A DNA stretch of 64,000 nt from Lacibacter luteus. Lineage in GTDB: Bacteria > Bacteroidota > Bacteroidia > Chitinophagales > Chitinophagaceae. Both the position numbers and the translations under genes were made by a program. The DNA lies in assembly GCF_004118265.1 (NCBI RefSeq), contig NZ_SDHW01000006.1, forward strand, positions 248,001-312,000, read 5' to 3'. This document shows, in pieces, positions 49,196 to 58,240 of the stretch. The notes below the pieces were generated by a model. That model saw nothing but the letters and a program-made list of their open reading frames with translations. It did not search any database and had not been told where the DNA came from. Numbering within the stretch: position 1 is the first letter of the stretch; every line of letters begins with the position of its first letter.

Positions 49196-50752
49196 TTATT
49201 TACTTGTCATTCGTACCACCGGAATAATCATTTCCTCCAAACTAACTCCACCGTGCTGAAATGTATTTCGGTAATAGTTTGCGTAATAGTTGTAATTATT
49301 GGGGTAACAGAGGTACACATCTTCCCTTGCAAAAATGAACGATGAATTTACATTCGGTACAGGCAATCCTGCTTCTGCAGGATCACGAAAGGCCAGCACA
49401 TCTTTTGGCTCGAAGTTGAGGTTGCGGCCATGTTTGTAGCGGATATTCGTTGTGGTTTCTTTATCGCCGATTACTTTAGCCGGCTTTTGTACCCGAATGC
49501 TGCCATGATCAGTTGCCATTACAATGTTGATCTTTTTGTCGGCAATCTTCTTTAGTGCCTGATTAAGCGGAGAATGCTCGAACCAGCTGGCAGTAATGCT
49601 GCGGTAACTTTTTTCATCGTTGGCCAGCTCTTTCAGCACTTCCATTTCGGTGCGGGCATGGCTCAGCATATCCACAAAATTGTACACGATCACATTAATA
49701 TCGTTCTGCAACAGGTTATGGATATTGTTCACCAATTCCTGTCCTGCCTGGTGATTCAATACTTTGGTAAATGAAGCTTTCAAATCGCCTTTACCTAACC
49801 TGCGTAACTGTTCACGAAAAAACTCTTCTTCGTGCAGGTTTTTACCTCCTTCTTCATGATCGTTTTTCCATTGTTTGGGAAATTTCTTTTCAATATCAAT
49901 CGGCATCAACCCACTGAAAATGGCATTGCGGCTGTACTGTGTTGCCGTAGGCAGAATAGCATAAAACGATTCTTCTTCAGCAATACGGAAATTATCTGCA
50001 AACACAGGCTGTATGGCTTTCCACTGATCGAAACGAAGGTTATCGATCAATATAAAAAACAAAGGCGTTCCTTTTTCAGCATGCGGTAATACTTTAAACT
50101 GAAACAACGAATGACTCATAATGGGCGATTCTGCAGCTTTTGGTTTAACCCAACCTGCATAGTGCCGTGAAATGTATTTGAAGAATTCGTTGTTGGCTTC
50201 GTTCTTTTGCTGTTGCAACACTTCGCTCATTTCCGGACTATCGGCCTTGCTCATTTCCAGTTCCCAATACACCAGCTTCTTGTAAATATCCATCCACTCA
50301 TTGTAGTTGGGATTGCTGTTAAGCGCCATAAACAAATTGCGGAACTGTTGCTGATAAGCCGAAGTTGTTTTTTCGCTCACCAACCGTTTGTTATCGATGA
50401 TCTTTTTTAAACTCAGCAATACCTGGTTGGGGTTTACGGGCTTTATCAGATAATCGCTTATCTGCGAACCAATGGCATCATCCATCAGGTTCTCGGTTTC
50501 ATTTTTTGTTATGAGTACAACCGGTATCGATTGGTTTACTTCTTTGATCTTGGTTAGTGTTTCCAAACCTGTAATGCCGGGCATGGTTTCATCCATTAAC
50601 ACCACATCAACCGGGTTTTCTTTTACATAATCAATGGCATCGAAACCATTCGTTAATGTATGTACCTCGTATCCCTTCCCCTGGAGAAATAATTTCTGCG
50701 ATTGCAGACTTTCAATCTCATCATCTACCCATAATATTTTTGCTAAAGCCAT
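49196..50752 (-). CDS. porX: PorX: response regulator with PglZ phosphatase domain
   Basis: Part of the control of type IX secretion and gliding. 518 residues from the ATG at 50752, since the frame upstream adds only ten spurious codons. The receiver domain (1-125) has the acidic pocket KILWVDDE and the phosphorylation site Asp54 in VLMDETMPGI. The C-terminal PglZ-type domain has FFILIDNLRFDQWKAIQPVF, YSRNAIFSGLMPIDIEKKFP, MLSHARTEMEV and MATDHGSIRV, with metal-binding Asp and His. PorX is expected to be activated by a PorY-like sensor encoded elsewhere. Confidence 0.93.
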   Translation of the reverse strand: MALAKILWVDDEIESLQSQKLFLQGKGYEVHTLTNGFDAIDYVKENPVDVVLMDETMPGITGLETLTKIKEVNQSIPVVLITKNETENLMDDAIGSQISDYLIKPVNPNQVLLSLKKIIDNKRLVSEKTTSAYQQQFRNLFMALNSNPNYNEWMDIYKKLVYWELEMSKADSPEMSEVLQQQKNEANNEFFKYISRHYAGWVKPKAAESPIMSHSLFQFKVLPHAEKGTPLFFILIDNLRFDQWKAIQPVFADNFRIAEEESFYAILPTATQYSRNAIFSGLMPIDIEKKFPKQWKNDHEEGGKNLHEEEFFREQLRRLGKGDLKASFTKVLNHQAGQELVNNIHNLLQNDINVIVYNFVDMLSHARTEMEVLKELANDEKSYRSITASWFEHSPLNQALKKIADKKINIVMATDHGSIRVQKPAKVIGDKETTTNIRYKHGRNLNFEPKDVLAFRDPAEAGLPVPNVNSSFIFAREDVYLCYPNNYNYYANYYRNTFQHGGVSLEEMIIPVVRMTSK

Positions 50753-50812
50753 ACTAATTGGTTTATTGCTAAAGTTAAGCACTCAAGGTACAAGTTTCAA
50801 CGCATAAGCTAT

Positions 50813-50820
50813 TACCTTTG
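50813..50820 (+). promoter_or_regulatory. -7 box of the HD hydrolase gene
   Basis: TACCTTTG, an exact TAnnTTTG match, 69 bases before the ATG at 50890. It is divergent from porX. Confidence 0.4.
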
Positions 50821-50889
50821 CACACTTCCCTGTTTGATATTTAACAGATTATCCTGTTATTGGCATAAAAAGTAACAATCGATAAACGC

Positions 50890-52107
50890 ATGAAGTTTAG
50901 AAAAATAGTGAATGATCCGGTGTATGGGTTTATTACGTTCGACGATGAGTTGATTTATAAAGTGCTTTCACACCCTTTTTACCAGCGCTTACGACGTATT
51001 CATCAAATGGCAATGGCACATATGGTTTATCCAGGTGCTGTACATTCGAGATTGCACCACAGCATGGGTGCTTATCATTTAATGAGTCTTGCATTAACCG
51101 AATTAAAAAGCAAGGGTGTTGACATTACAGCCGAAGAAGAACAGGCAGCAAAACTGGCCATTCTGTTGCACGATGTGGGACATGGACCTTTCAGCCATTC
51201 GCTGGAACATGTGTTAATTGAAGATGTACATCACGAAGAAATTTCGTTGCTCATTTTTGAACATCTCAATAACGAGTTCAATGGAGCTTTAAGCTTAGCT
51301 CTTTCTATTTTCAAGGATACATATCCTAAAAAATTTCTTCATCAATTGATAAGCGGACAGCTTGATGTTGACCGTATGGATTATTTAACCCGTGACAGTT
51401 TTTACAGTGGCGTAAGCGAAGGCGTTATTGGTTACGACCGTATTATTAAAATGATGGTTGTGCATGATAATGAGTTGATGGTTGAAGAGAAAGCTGTTTA
51501 CAGTATTGAAAAATTTTTGGTGGCACGCAGGCTTATGTACTGGCAGGCTTACCTGCATAAAACGGTGTTAAGTGCTGAAAATATGCTGGTGAAGATCCTG
51601 GAAAGAGCACGCTTGCTGGCTAAGCAGGAAGAAGGTCTTTTTTCATCCACCCCGTTATTGGACGAATTTTTGCGTACAACACAATCGGCAACATTTATAC
51701 GAAACAACCTGGCTAAGTTTTGTGAGCTGGACGATTACGATGTGCTTGCTTCCATTAAAAAATGGCAGCATCACCCAGATAAAGTACTCAGCACCCTCAG
51801 CCAATGGTTGTTAAACCGTAATATGCTTAAAACAAAACTGCAGATGCAGCCGTTTGATGAAAAAGAAATTGAGGCCGTGCAGCGTAAAGCAAAGGAACAG
51901 TTGTCGTTAACAGACGAAGAAGTTGAATATTTCGTTTTTAACGGTATTGCCGAAAACAGGATGTATAATACAGGCAACGAGCATATTAATATCCTGTTTA
52001 AAGACGGAACGGTTAAAGATATTTCTGAGGTGGAATATGGATTGATTCATGAAACTGTGCTGAGCCCCGTTCGTAAGTTTTATCTTTGCCGCCCTGCGCT
52101 AAAGTAA
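50890..52107 (+). CDS. HD-domain phosphohydrolase (dNTPase-like)
   Basis: 405 residues. HD motifs: HSRLHHSMGAYHLM (first His), ILLHDVGHGPFSHSLEH (HD pair and further His), and DVDRMDYLTRDSFYSGVSEG with the last conserved Asp. This is the deoxynucleotide triphosphohydrolase-like branch of the superfamily, so a nucleotide substrate is likely, but its specificity is unknown. It precedes lpxD by 76 bases. The order HD hydrolase, lpxD, lpxC-fabZ, lpxA is what I expect in Bacteroidota. Confidence 0.9.
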   Translation: MKFRKIVNDPVYGFITFDDELIYKVLSHPFYQRLRRIHQMAMAHMVYPGAVHSRLHHSMGAYHLMSLALTELKSKGVDITAEEEQAAKLAILLHDVGHGPFSHSLEHVLIEDVHHEEISLLIFEHLNNEFNGALSLALSIFKDTYPKKFLHQLISGQLDVDRMDYLTRDSFYSGVSEGVIGYDRIIKMMVVHDNELMVEEKAVYSIEKFLVARRLMYWQAYLHKTVLSAENMLVKILERARLLAKQEEGLFSSTPLLDEFLRTTQSATFIRNNLAKFCELDDYDVLASIKKWQHHPDKVLSTLSQWLLNRNMLKTKLQMQPFDEKEIEAVQRKAKEQLSLTDEEVEYFVFNGIAENRMYNTGNEHINILFKDGTVKDISEVEYGLIHETVLSPVRKFYLCRPALK

Positions 52108-52183
52108 AAAGTGCAGAAAGCACGTTATAAAGATTGTTTTGCAACGTTTTTGAAAGTAACTTTAAAATAATAAGACAGGATAC

Positions 52184-53239
52184 ATGGAGTTTTCGGCCTC
52201 GCAAATTGCGCTCATCATTAAAGGTTCGGTAGAGGGTAATCCCAATGCAACAGTTAGTTCCTTCAGTAAAATTGAAGAAGCCGTTGCAGGTCAGCTCGCT
52301 TTTTTAGCCAATCCCAAATACGAAGATTATTTATACAGCACCGGTGCATCGGTAATCATCATCAACGAATCGTTGGAATTACGGCAAGCTTTAGCCGCCA
52401 CTCTTATTCGTGTGCCCGATGCTTACAGCGCTTTTGCCACACTTTTACAGGCCTACGAACAAATTATGGAACAAAAGATGGTAGGCATTCAGGAACCATC
52501 TTTTGTAGCTAAAACAGCTACTATCGGCGAAAACGTATTCATTGGAGCCTTCAGCTATATTGGCGAAAACGTAAAGCTGGGAAAGAATGTAAAAATCCAT
52601 CCGCATTGCTACATTGGTAACGGCGTTACAATCGGCGATCATTGTGTATTGAACCCGGGCGTGAAGATCTATCATAACTGCGTTTTGGGTAATAAAGTAA
52701 TTATCCATGCAGGCACTGTGCTTGGTGGCGATGGTTTTGGTTTTGCCCCACAGGCAGACGGTACGTACAAAAAAGTTCCGCAAATTGGTAATGTGGTAGT
52801 GGAAGATGAGGTGGAGATTGGCTCCAATTGCACCATCGACAGGGCAACCATGGGTTCAACCATTATTCATAAAGGTGCCAAGCTCGATAACCTTATACAG
52901 ATTGCACATAATGTAGAAATTGGTACCTATACCGTTATTGCTGCACAAACCGGTGTTAGCGGCAGTACAAAAATCGGCAGCCGGGTAATGATTGGCGGAC
53001 AGGCAGGCATTGTTGGTCATATTACCATTGCCGATGGCAGCCGTATTAATGCCCAAAGCGGTGTAAGCAAATCGTTGAAACAACCTAACAGTGTAGTTAC
53101 AGGCTCACCAGCCTCCGATTATACCAGTACATTACGCAGCCAGGCCATTTTTCGTAACCTGCCCGATATGGAAAAACGCATTGCCGAACTGGAGTTATTG
53201 GTTAAACAACTGATGGCCGAAAGGGAAAGTATTCAGTAA
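52184..53239 (+). CDS. lpxD: UDP-3-O-acylglucosamine N-acyltransferase
   Basis: Adds the second hydroxyacyl chain in lipid A synthesis. 351 residues: an N-terminal uridine-binding domain (EFSASQIALIIKG, AFLANPKYEDYLY), then the left-handed beta-helix hexapeptide domain with repeats such as IGENVKLGKNVKIHPHCYIG. HAGTVLGGDGFGFAPQADG carries the catalytic region, and IAHNVEIGTYTVIAAQTGVSG follows. The C-terminal helix (ELELLVKQLMAE) is present. Followed by the lpxC-fabZ fusion after 48 bases, so one operon is likely. Confidence 0.95.
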   Translation: MEFSASQIALIIKGSVEGNPNATVSSFSKIEEAVAGQLAFLANPKYEDYLYSTGASVIIINESLELRQALAATLIRVPDAYSAFATLLQAYEQIMEQKMVGIQEPSFVAKTATIGENVFIGAFSYIGENVKLGKNVKIHPHCYIGNGVTIGDHCVLNPGVKIYHNCVLGNKVIIHAGTVLGGDGFGFAPQADGTYKKVPQIGNVVVEDEVEIGSNCTIDRATMGSTIIHKGAKLDNLIQIAHNVEIGTYTVIAAQTGVSGSTKIGSRVMIGGQAGIVGHITIADGSRINAQSGVSKSLKQPNSVVTGSPASDYTSTLRSQAIFRNLPDMEKRIAELELLVKQLMAERESIQ

Positions 53240-53287
53240 GCTATCTGCTTACAATCGTTTCACCTGTTTTTTATTACTTTCGTGCCC

Positions 53288-54712
53288 ATGAATCAGAGCA
53301 ATGGCAACAGCCACAGCAACCAACATACTCTTGGCCAACCAATTACCATCAGCGGTGTAGGCATACACACCGGCGCATCGGTTACAATGACGCTTGAACC
53401 GGCCGAACCAAGTACAGGTATTGTTTTCCAACGCATCGACTTACCCAACCAGCCTTCAGTTAAAGCTGACGTTGATTTTGTAACAGAAACCAATCGCAGC
53501 ACCACTCTTTCCAACAACGGAGCTACTGTTAGCACTATTGAACATTTACTGGCTGCATTTGCCGGCTGCGAAATAGATAATGTATTAGTGAAGATCGACG
53601 GACCGGAAGTACCGATCCTCGATGGCAGCTCTCAGCCATTTGTTGAAGCTCTTGAAAAAGCAGGCCGTCAAAAGCAGGATGCCATCAAAACATGGTACAC
53701 GATCGACCATAATATTTTTTTCCTCGATGAAAATAAAAAAGTGGAAATGGTAGCAATGCCTGCCGATAGTTTCCGCATCAATACACTTATCGATTTTAAC
53801 TCACCTGTACTTGGCACACAACATGCGCAGATGAGTAATATTGAAGAGTTCAATAATGAAATTGCTTCGTGCAGAACATTTTCTTTCTTTCACGAACTGG
53901 AATTTCTTTTAAAGAACAACCTCATTAAAGGCGGCGATTTAAACAACGCCATTGTGGTGGTTGATAAACCGGTTAGCGATGAGCAACTGGAAACCTTGTC
54001 GAAAGCTTTTGGTAAAGAAAAGTTTGCTGTAACAAGCGAAGGTTATCTTAACAACTTAAAACTTCGTTTCCCTAACGAGCCTGCCCGTCATAAACTCTTA
54101 GATCTTGTTGGAGACTTATCGTTGGTAGGTATGCCATTTAAAGCCCACATTATTGCAAACCGCCCCGGCCATGCAAGCAATGTGGAGTTTGCACGCAAAA
54201 TCAAGGAACATATTAAGAAGAACCGCTTCAAAGCAAATGTTCCAGCATACTTCCCCGACAAACCCCCTGTATACGATGTAACACAGATCGAAAAGATCAT
54301 GCCGCATCGCTACCCGTTTTTGTTGGTAGATAAAATCATCGATCTTACAGATACTTATATTGTAGGCGTAAAGAACGTTACGTATAACGAACCTTTCTTC
54401 CAGGGGCATTTTCCCGGCAACTATGTTATGCCCGGCGTATTGCAGGTAGAAGCATTGGCACAATGTGGTGGTTTACTCGCTATTCCAAAAGATACCGACG
54501 ATAAATACGATACCTATTTCCTGAAAGTAGATAATTGTAAGTTTAAACAAAAGGTAGTACCGGGCGATACGTTAATTTTAAAAATGGAACTGAAAAGTCC
54601 GATCCGCAGAGGTATTGTTGAAATGAAAGGAACCATCTTTGTAGGCAGTAAAGTTACCTGCGAAGCCGACCTTACTGCACAAATTGTAAAAAGAACCAAG
54701 AATGATCAGTAA
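53288..54712 (+). CDS. lpxC/fabZ: Fused LpxC deacetylase and FabZ dehydratase
   Basis: One protein of 474 residues from ATG 53288 (an upstream GTG two codons before is less likely). Residues 1-310 are LpxC, the zinc deacetylase that commits lipid A synthesis: ITISGVGIHTG, STIEHLLAAFAGCEIDNV, DGPEVPILDGSSQPFV and RHKLLDLVGDLSLVG with metal His/Asp. Residues about 335-474 are FabZ, the 3-hydroxyacyl-ACP dehydratase: MPHRYPFLLVDKI, FFQGHFPGNYVMPGVLQVEA. The fusion is a hallmark of Bacteroidota. Its last 11 bases overlap lpxA. Confidence 0.97.
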   Translation: MNQSNGNSHSNQHTLGQPITISGVGIHTGASVTMTLEPAEPSTGIVFQRIDLPNQPSVKADVDFVTETNRSTTLSNNGATVSTIEHLLAAFAGCEIDNVLVKIDGPEVPILDGSSQPFVEALEKAGRQKQDAIKTWYTIDHNIFFLDENKKVEMVAMPADSFRINTLIDFNSPVLGTQHAQMSNIEEFNNEIASCRTFSFFHELEFLLKNNLIKGGDLNNAIVVVDKPVSDEQLETLSKAFGKEKFAVTSEGYLNNLKLRFPNEPARHKLLDLVGDLSLVGMPFKAHIIANRPGHASNVEFARKIKEHIKKNRFKANVPAYFPDKPPVYDVTQIEKIMPHRYPFLLVDKIIDLTDTYIVGVKNVTYNEPFFQGHFPGNYVMPGVLQVEALAQCGGLLAIPKDTDDKYDTYFLKVDNCKFKQKVVPGDTLILKMELKSPIRRGIVEMKGTIFVGSKVTCEADLTAQIVKRTKNDQ

Positions 54713-55508
54713 CCTTGCTCATATACATCCGAATGCGCAAATAGGCGCCAATGTAACGATTGATCCGTTTGCAGTAATTCATGATGATGTGGTTATTGGT
54801 GATGGTACTCATGTAATGAGCAACGTTACCATTTTCTCCGCATCACGAATTGGTAAGAACTGTAACATATTTCCCGGAGCTGTTATTGGTGCCGTACCGC
54901 AGGATCTGAAATACCGTGGAGAATATACGCTTGCTGAAATTGGCGATAACACAACCATCCGTGAATGTGTAACCATTCACCGTGGTACTACCGATAAAAA
55001 CACAACCAAGGTTGGCAGCAACTGTTTAATTATGGCTTATGCCCATGTGGCGCACGATTGTATTGTTGGCAACAATGTTATTCTTGCCAACTCGGTACAA
55101 CTGGCCGGTCATGTTACGGTTGATGATTTTGCAATTATTGGTGGTATGAGTGCGGCACACCAGTTTACACATATCGGTAAGCATACCTACATTGCCGGTA
55201 TGAGCGCCATTCGAAAAGATGTTCCTCCTTATGTAAAGGCTGCACGTGAGCCATTGAGCTATGTAGGAATCAACAACGTTGGTTTAAGTCGTCGTGGTTA
55301 CAGCAAAGAAACCATTGAAGAGATCTTCAAAATTTATCACATCCTCTTTGTAGAGAAGCATATTGTTTCAAAAGCACTGGAATTGATCGAACAGATGCTG
55401 CCTTCTACTGAAACAAGAGATGAGATCCTTGCTTTTATCAAAAGTTCAGGCATCGGTATCATCAAACGTCATTCACAAACAAGCAGTGATGAAGATATTG
55501 CTTTCTGA
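54702..55508 (+). CDS. lpxA: Acyl-ACP-UDP-N-acetylglucosamine O-acyltransferase
   Basis: Adds the first hydroxyacyl chain in lipid A synthesis. 268 residues, a left-handed beta-helix of hexapeptide repeats (IHPNAQIGANVTIDPFAVI, GNNVILANSVQLAGHV). It carries the catalytic histidine region LIMAYAHVAHDCIV and HQFTHIGKHTYIAG, and a C-terminal helical domain (RGYSKETIEEIFKIYHILF). It begins inside the end of lpxC-fabZ (11-base overlap), and its own end overlaps the ABC ATPase by 20 bases, so translation of the three is probably coupled. Confidence 0.97.
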   Translation: MISNLAHIHPNAQIGANVTIDPFAVIHDDVVIGDGTHVMSNVTIFSASRIGKNCNIFPGAVIGAVPQDLKYRGEYTLAEIGDNTTIRECVTIHRGTTDKNTTKVGSNCLIMAYAHVAHDCIVGNNVILANSVQLAGHVTVDDFAIIGGMSAAHQFTHIGKHTYIAGMSAIRKDVPPYVKAAREPLSYVGINNVGLSRRGYSKETIEEIFKIYHILFVEKHIVSKALELIEQMLPSTETRDEILAFIKSSGIGIIKRHSQTSSDEDIAF

Positions 55509-56106
55509 TGCCGGCAAGCGATACAACAGGGAGTGGATCTTTCGTCACCTTACATACGAATTTGAACAGGCGCAGGCCTATGCAATTACCGGCAACAATG
55601 GTTCCGGTAAATCGACCCTGCTGCAAATAATATCGGGAGCTGTTCAGCACTCCGAAGGAACCATTCAATACCACGAGGACGATTTGATCGCTGCTGATGT
55701 TCAACATCGTTTTGCAGCAATGGCAGCTCCTTATCTTGAACTGCCCGAAGAAATGACATTGACAGAGTTTCTTACATTTCACCAATCGTTCAAAGCTTTT
55801 TTACCTGGTTTAACTGTAAAAACAATCATTGCATTGCTTGGACTTGAAAGAGCAGCTGCAAAACAGATTCGCTATTTCAGCAGTGGTATGAAGCAGCGTG
55901 TTAAACTGGCGCAGGCCATTTTAAGTGATGTACCGGTGGTGTTGCTCGATGAGCCTTGCACCAATCTTGATGCAGACGGTATTTCGTTGTATCATCGTTT
56001 AATTAATGAGTATTGTGCTGAACGTTTGGTGATCGTTAGCAGTAACGATGAGGTGGAATACAAATTCTGCAATCACAAGATCAGCATTATGGACTATAAA
56101 GAATAA
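55489..56106 (+). CDS. ABC-type ATPase, single domain
   Basis: 205 residues from the ATG at 55489, which overlaps the lpxA end by 20 bases. An earlier ATG in frame would lie deeper in lpxA. Walker A ITGNNGSGKSTLL (about 32-43), signature YFSSGMKQRVKLAQAIL (near 127) and Walker B VVLLDEPCTNLD (near 146). The set is complete, so ATP hydrolysis is likely. There is no permease gene nearby and no transmembrane segment. It could serve a transporter encoded elsewhere or a non-transport role. Its close coupling to lpxA hints at an envelope role, but that is inference. Confidence 0.85.
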   Translation: MKILLSDAGKRYNREWIFRHLTYEFEQAQAYAITGNNGSGKSTLLQIISGAVQHSEGTIQYHEDDLIAADVQHRFAAMAAPYLELPEEMTLTEFLTFHQSFKAFLPGLTVKTIIALLGLERAAAKQIRYFSSGMKQRVKLAQAILSDVPVVLLDEPCTNLDADGISLYHRLINEYCAERLVIVSSNDEVEYKFCNHKISIMDYKE

Positions 56107-56110
56107 GCAC

Positions 56111-56431
56111 ATGTATTTCCATCATCTCAACAACATTCCTGCAAAAGAATTATTTCCCGGCTATCATGGCAAGTTTGTGCACACGGGTACATCTACGGTT
56201 GCCTTCTGGAATATTGATGCGGGATCGCCCATTCCCGAACATGCACATATGCACGAACAAATTATGCATGTAGTAGAAGGTGAGTTTGAATTAACCATTG
56301 ATGGAAAAACAGAACGTTTAACTGCTGGTGCAGTTGTAACCATTCCGGGAAATATTAAACACGGTGGCAAAGCCATCAGCAACTGCAAAGTGATTGATAT
56401 TTTTATGCCGGAGAGGGAAGAGTATAAATAG
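56111..56431 (+). CDS. Cupin-domain protein
   Basis: 106 residues from the ATG at 56111, 4 bases after the ABC ATPase. A single cupin barrel: motif 1 PIPEHAHMHEQIMHVVEGEFEL has the three His and Glu metal ligands, and motif 2 AGAVVTIPGNIKHGGKA has the last His. The metal and substrate are not known. The tight spacing puts it in the lpx operon transcript, though nothing links it to lipid A chemistry. Confidence 0.85.
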   Translation: MYFHHLNNIPAKELFPGYHGKFVHTGTSTVAFWNIDAGSPIPEHAHMHEQIMHVVEGEFELTIDGKTERLTAGAVVTIPGNIKHGGKAISNCKVIDIFMPEREEYK

Positions 56432-56488
56432 AGTGTTGATTGATTTCAATTTTCAAATCATCAAATTCGCAAATTTTCAAATTGCGTT

Positions 56489-57706
56489 CTATCCCCTGCT
56501 TGCAATCAACAAATTCAGATCGGTATATTTTAAATCGAAACGTTGGCTTAAATAAAAATTAGTGAGGGCTCCTTTAAACAAATAAATGCCGTTGCGGATA
56601 TTCAGCTTGTGCCAGAGCAGTTTTTCCAAACCACCTTCGTCCGCCATTTCAAGTAAAAGCGGCATCAATACATTGCTGATGGCTTGTGATGCGGTACGTG
56701 CAAAACCGCTTGGTATATTCGGTACGCAATAATGAATTACACCATGCTTTATAAAGATGGGACTTTCATGACTTGTTACTTCGCTTGTTTCAAAACATCC
56801 GCCTCTGTCGATGCTAACATCTACAATTACACTACCGGGCCTCATTTGTGCCACCATTTCTTCGGTTGCAACAATGGGCGTTCTTGCACCACCGATAGAT
56901 GATAAGGCACCTACTGCCACATCGCATGTTTTTAATTGCTTGGCCAATATTTTTGGTTCAACAACTGAAGTCCACATACGATGACCAATGGCCGTTTGCA
57001 TGCGTTTGAGTTTGTAAATATTGTTGTCGAATACTTTTACACTGCCTCCCATTGCCAATGCTGTACGTGCAGCATATTCGCCTACAATTCCTGCGCCGAT
57101 GATGATAACTTTTGTTGGCGGTATACCACTGATACCTCCTAACAGCACACCTTTACCATTATTAAAACTGCTAAGGTATTGTCCGGCGATGAGCATTACC
57201 GCACTACCTGCAATTTCACTCATGCTGCGAACGATGGGATTATGACCGGAATCATCTTTCAGATTTTCGAACGACAAAGCAGTAATTCGTTTCTCCATCA
57301 TCCCTGCCAGGATTTCGGGTTTCATCACCGCAATATGAATAGGAGAAATGATAGTTTGACCCGGCTTCAGTAATTCCAATTCTGCTTCGCAAACCGGAGC
57401 CGACTTAATAAGTATATCACATTGATACACTTCTTTTCGCTCGTACGCAATTTTTGCACCTGCTTCGCTGTAATCTTTATCGCTGAAATGAGCGCCTTCA
57501 CCGGCAAGATATTCGATCATTACCCTATGGCCATTGTTCACCAACACACTTACAGCTTCGGGTGTAAGTGCAACACGGTTTTCCTGGAACATATGTTCAC
57601 GAGGAAGACCAATGAACAGCTGTGCGCCTTTCGATTTAATATCTAATTTCTCCTCTAATGTTTCGTAGCTGAACGATGCGCTCACAATCGGTTTCGATAA
57701 AGCCAT
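56489..57706 (-). CDS. ald: Alanine dehydrogenase
   Basis: Converts L-alanine to pyruvate and ammonia with NAD. 405 residues. The N-terminal part has GLPREHMFQENRVALTPEAVSVL, with the conserved Arg and Lys of the substrate site. The NAD-binding core has VIIIGAGIVGEYAARTALAMGGSV, then IVATEEMVAQMRPGSVIVDVSID. VPNIPSGFARTASQAISNV is near the C-terminus. It is the only gene on its transcript apart from tsaE upstream (46 bases before it). A transhydrogenase alpha subunit is a related alternative but less likely, with no beta gene nearby. Confidence 0.92.
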   Translation of the reverse strand: MALSKPIVSASFSYETLEEKLDIKSKGAQLFIGLPREHMFQENRVALTPEAVSVLVNNGHRVMIEYLAGEGAHFSDKDYSEAGAKIAYERKEVYQCDILIKSAPVCEAELELLKPGQTIISPIHIAVMKPEILAGMMEKRITALSFENLKDDSGHNPIVRSMSEIAGSAVMLIAGQYLSSFNNGKGVLLGGISGIPPTKVIIIGAGIVGEYAARTALAMGGSVKVFDNNIYKLKRMQTAIGHRMWTSVVEPKILAKQLKTCDVAVGALSSIGGARTPIVATEEMVAQMRPGSVIVDVSIDRGGCFETSEVTSHESPIFIKHGVIHYCVPNIPSGFARTASQAISNVLMPLLLEMADEGGLEKLLWHKLNIRNGIYLFKGALTNFYLSQRFDLKYTDLNLLIASRG

Positions 57707-57752
57707 ACGGTTTGTGCTGGTTTCTTGTTGGAAAGAGGTACAAATTACAAAA

Positions 57753-58172
57753 TCAGGACGGAACTTTCACCGTTAATCTGCGGGTTGTGCTGTCAACAAC
57801 ATCAATTGAAAGCTGAACAGTAGCTGCAGGAAAAAGATCGGGTATTTTTTCAGGCCATTCCACAAAGCAAAGATCACCGCTGTACAACACATCTTCCACA
57901 CCAGCCTGTATGGCTTCTTCTTCGTCTTTGATGCGATACAGATCGAGATGATACACAACCGATCCGTCTGCCGCTTTATATTCATTGATGATGGAAAACG
58001 TTGGACTGCCAACTGCATCACTTACGCCCATCACATCGCACAGAGCATGGATGAATGTTGTTTTTCCGCTGCCCATTGCAGCATAAAAAGCCCACACTTT
58101 ATACTGCGTTAACTGTTGCAACACTTCTTTTGCAACGCTGTGTATATTCTCCTTTGTAATTGTGTAATGCAC
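57753..58172 (-). CDS. tsaE: tRNA threonylcarbamoyladenosine biosynthesis ATPase TsaE
   Basis: An ATPase that drives the t6A modification cycle of tRNAs that read ANN codons. 139 residues if started at GTG 58172. The frame is open beyond but runs into the copA start on the other strand, so the shorter start is chosen. Walker A is AAMGSGKTTFIHAL (near residue 30). Conserved blocks follow, GSPTFSIINEYKA, VYHLDLYRIKDEEEA and LCFVEWPEKIPD. The typical length is about 150. Upstream of ald on the same strand. Confidence 0.9.
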   Translation of the reverse strand: MHYTITKENIHSVAKEVLQQLTQYKVWAFYAAMGSGKTTFIHALCDVMGVSDAVGSPTFSIINEYKAADGSVVYHLDLYRIKDEEEAIQAGVEDVLYSGDLCFVEWPEKIPDLFPAATVQLSIDVVDSTTRRLTVKVPS

Positions 58173-58240
58173 TGCAGAATTGAATGATGGTTGCAAAGAT
58201 ATTGATTGATGCGCTTTTACTCTTACTGTAACTTTACAGT

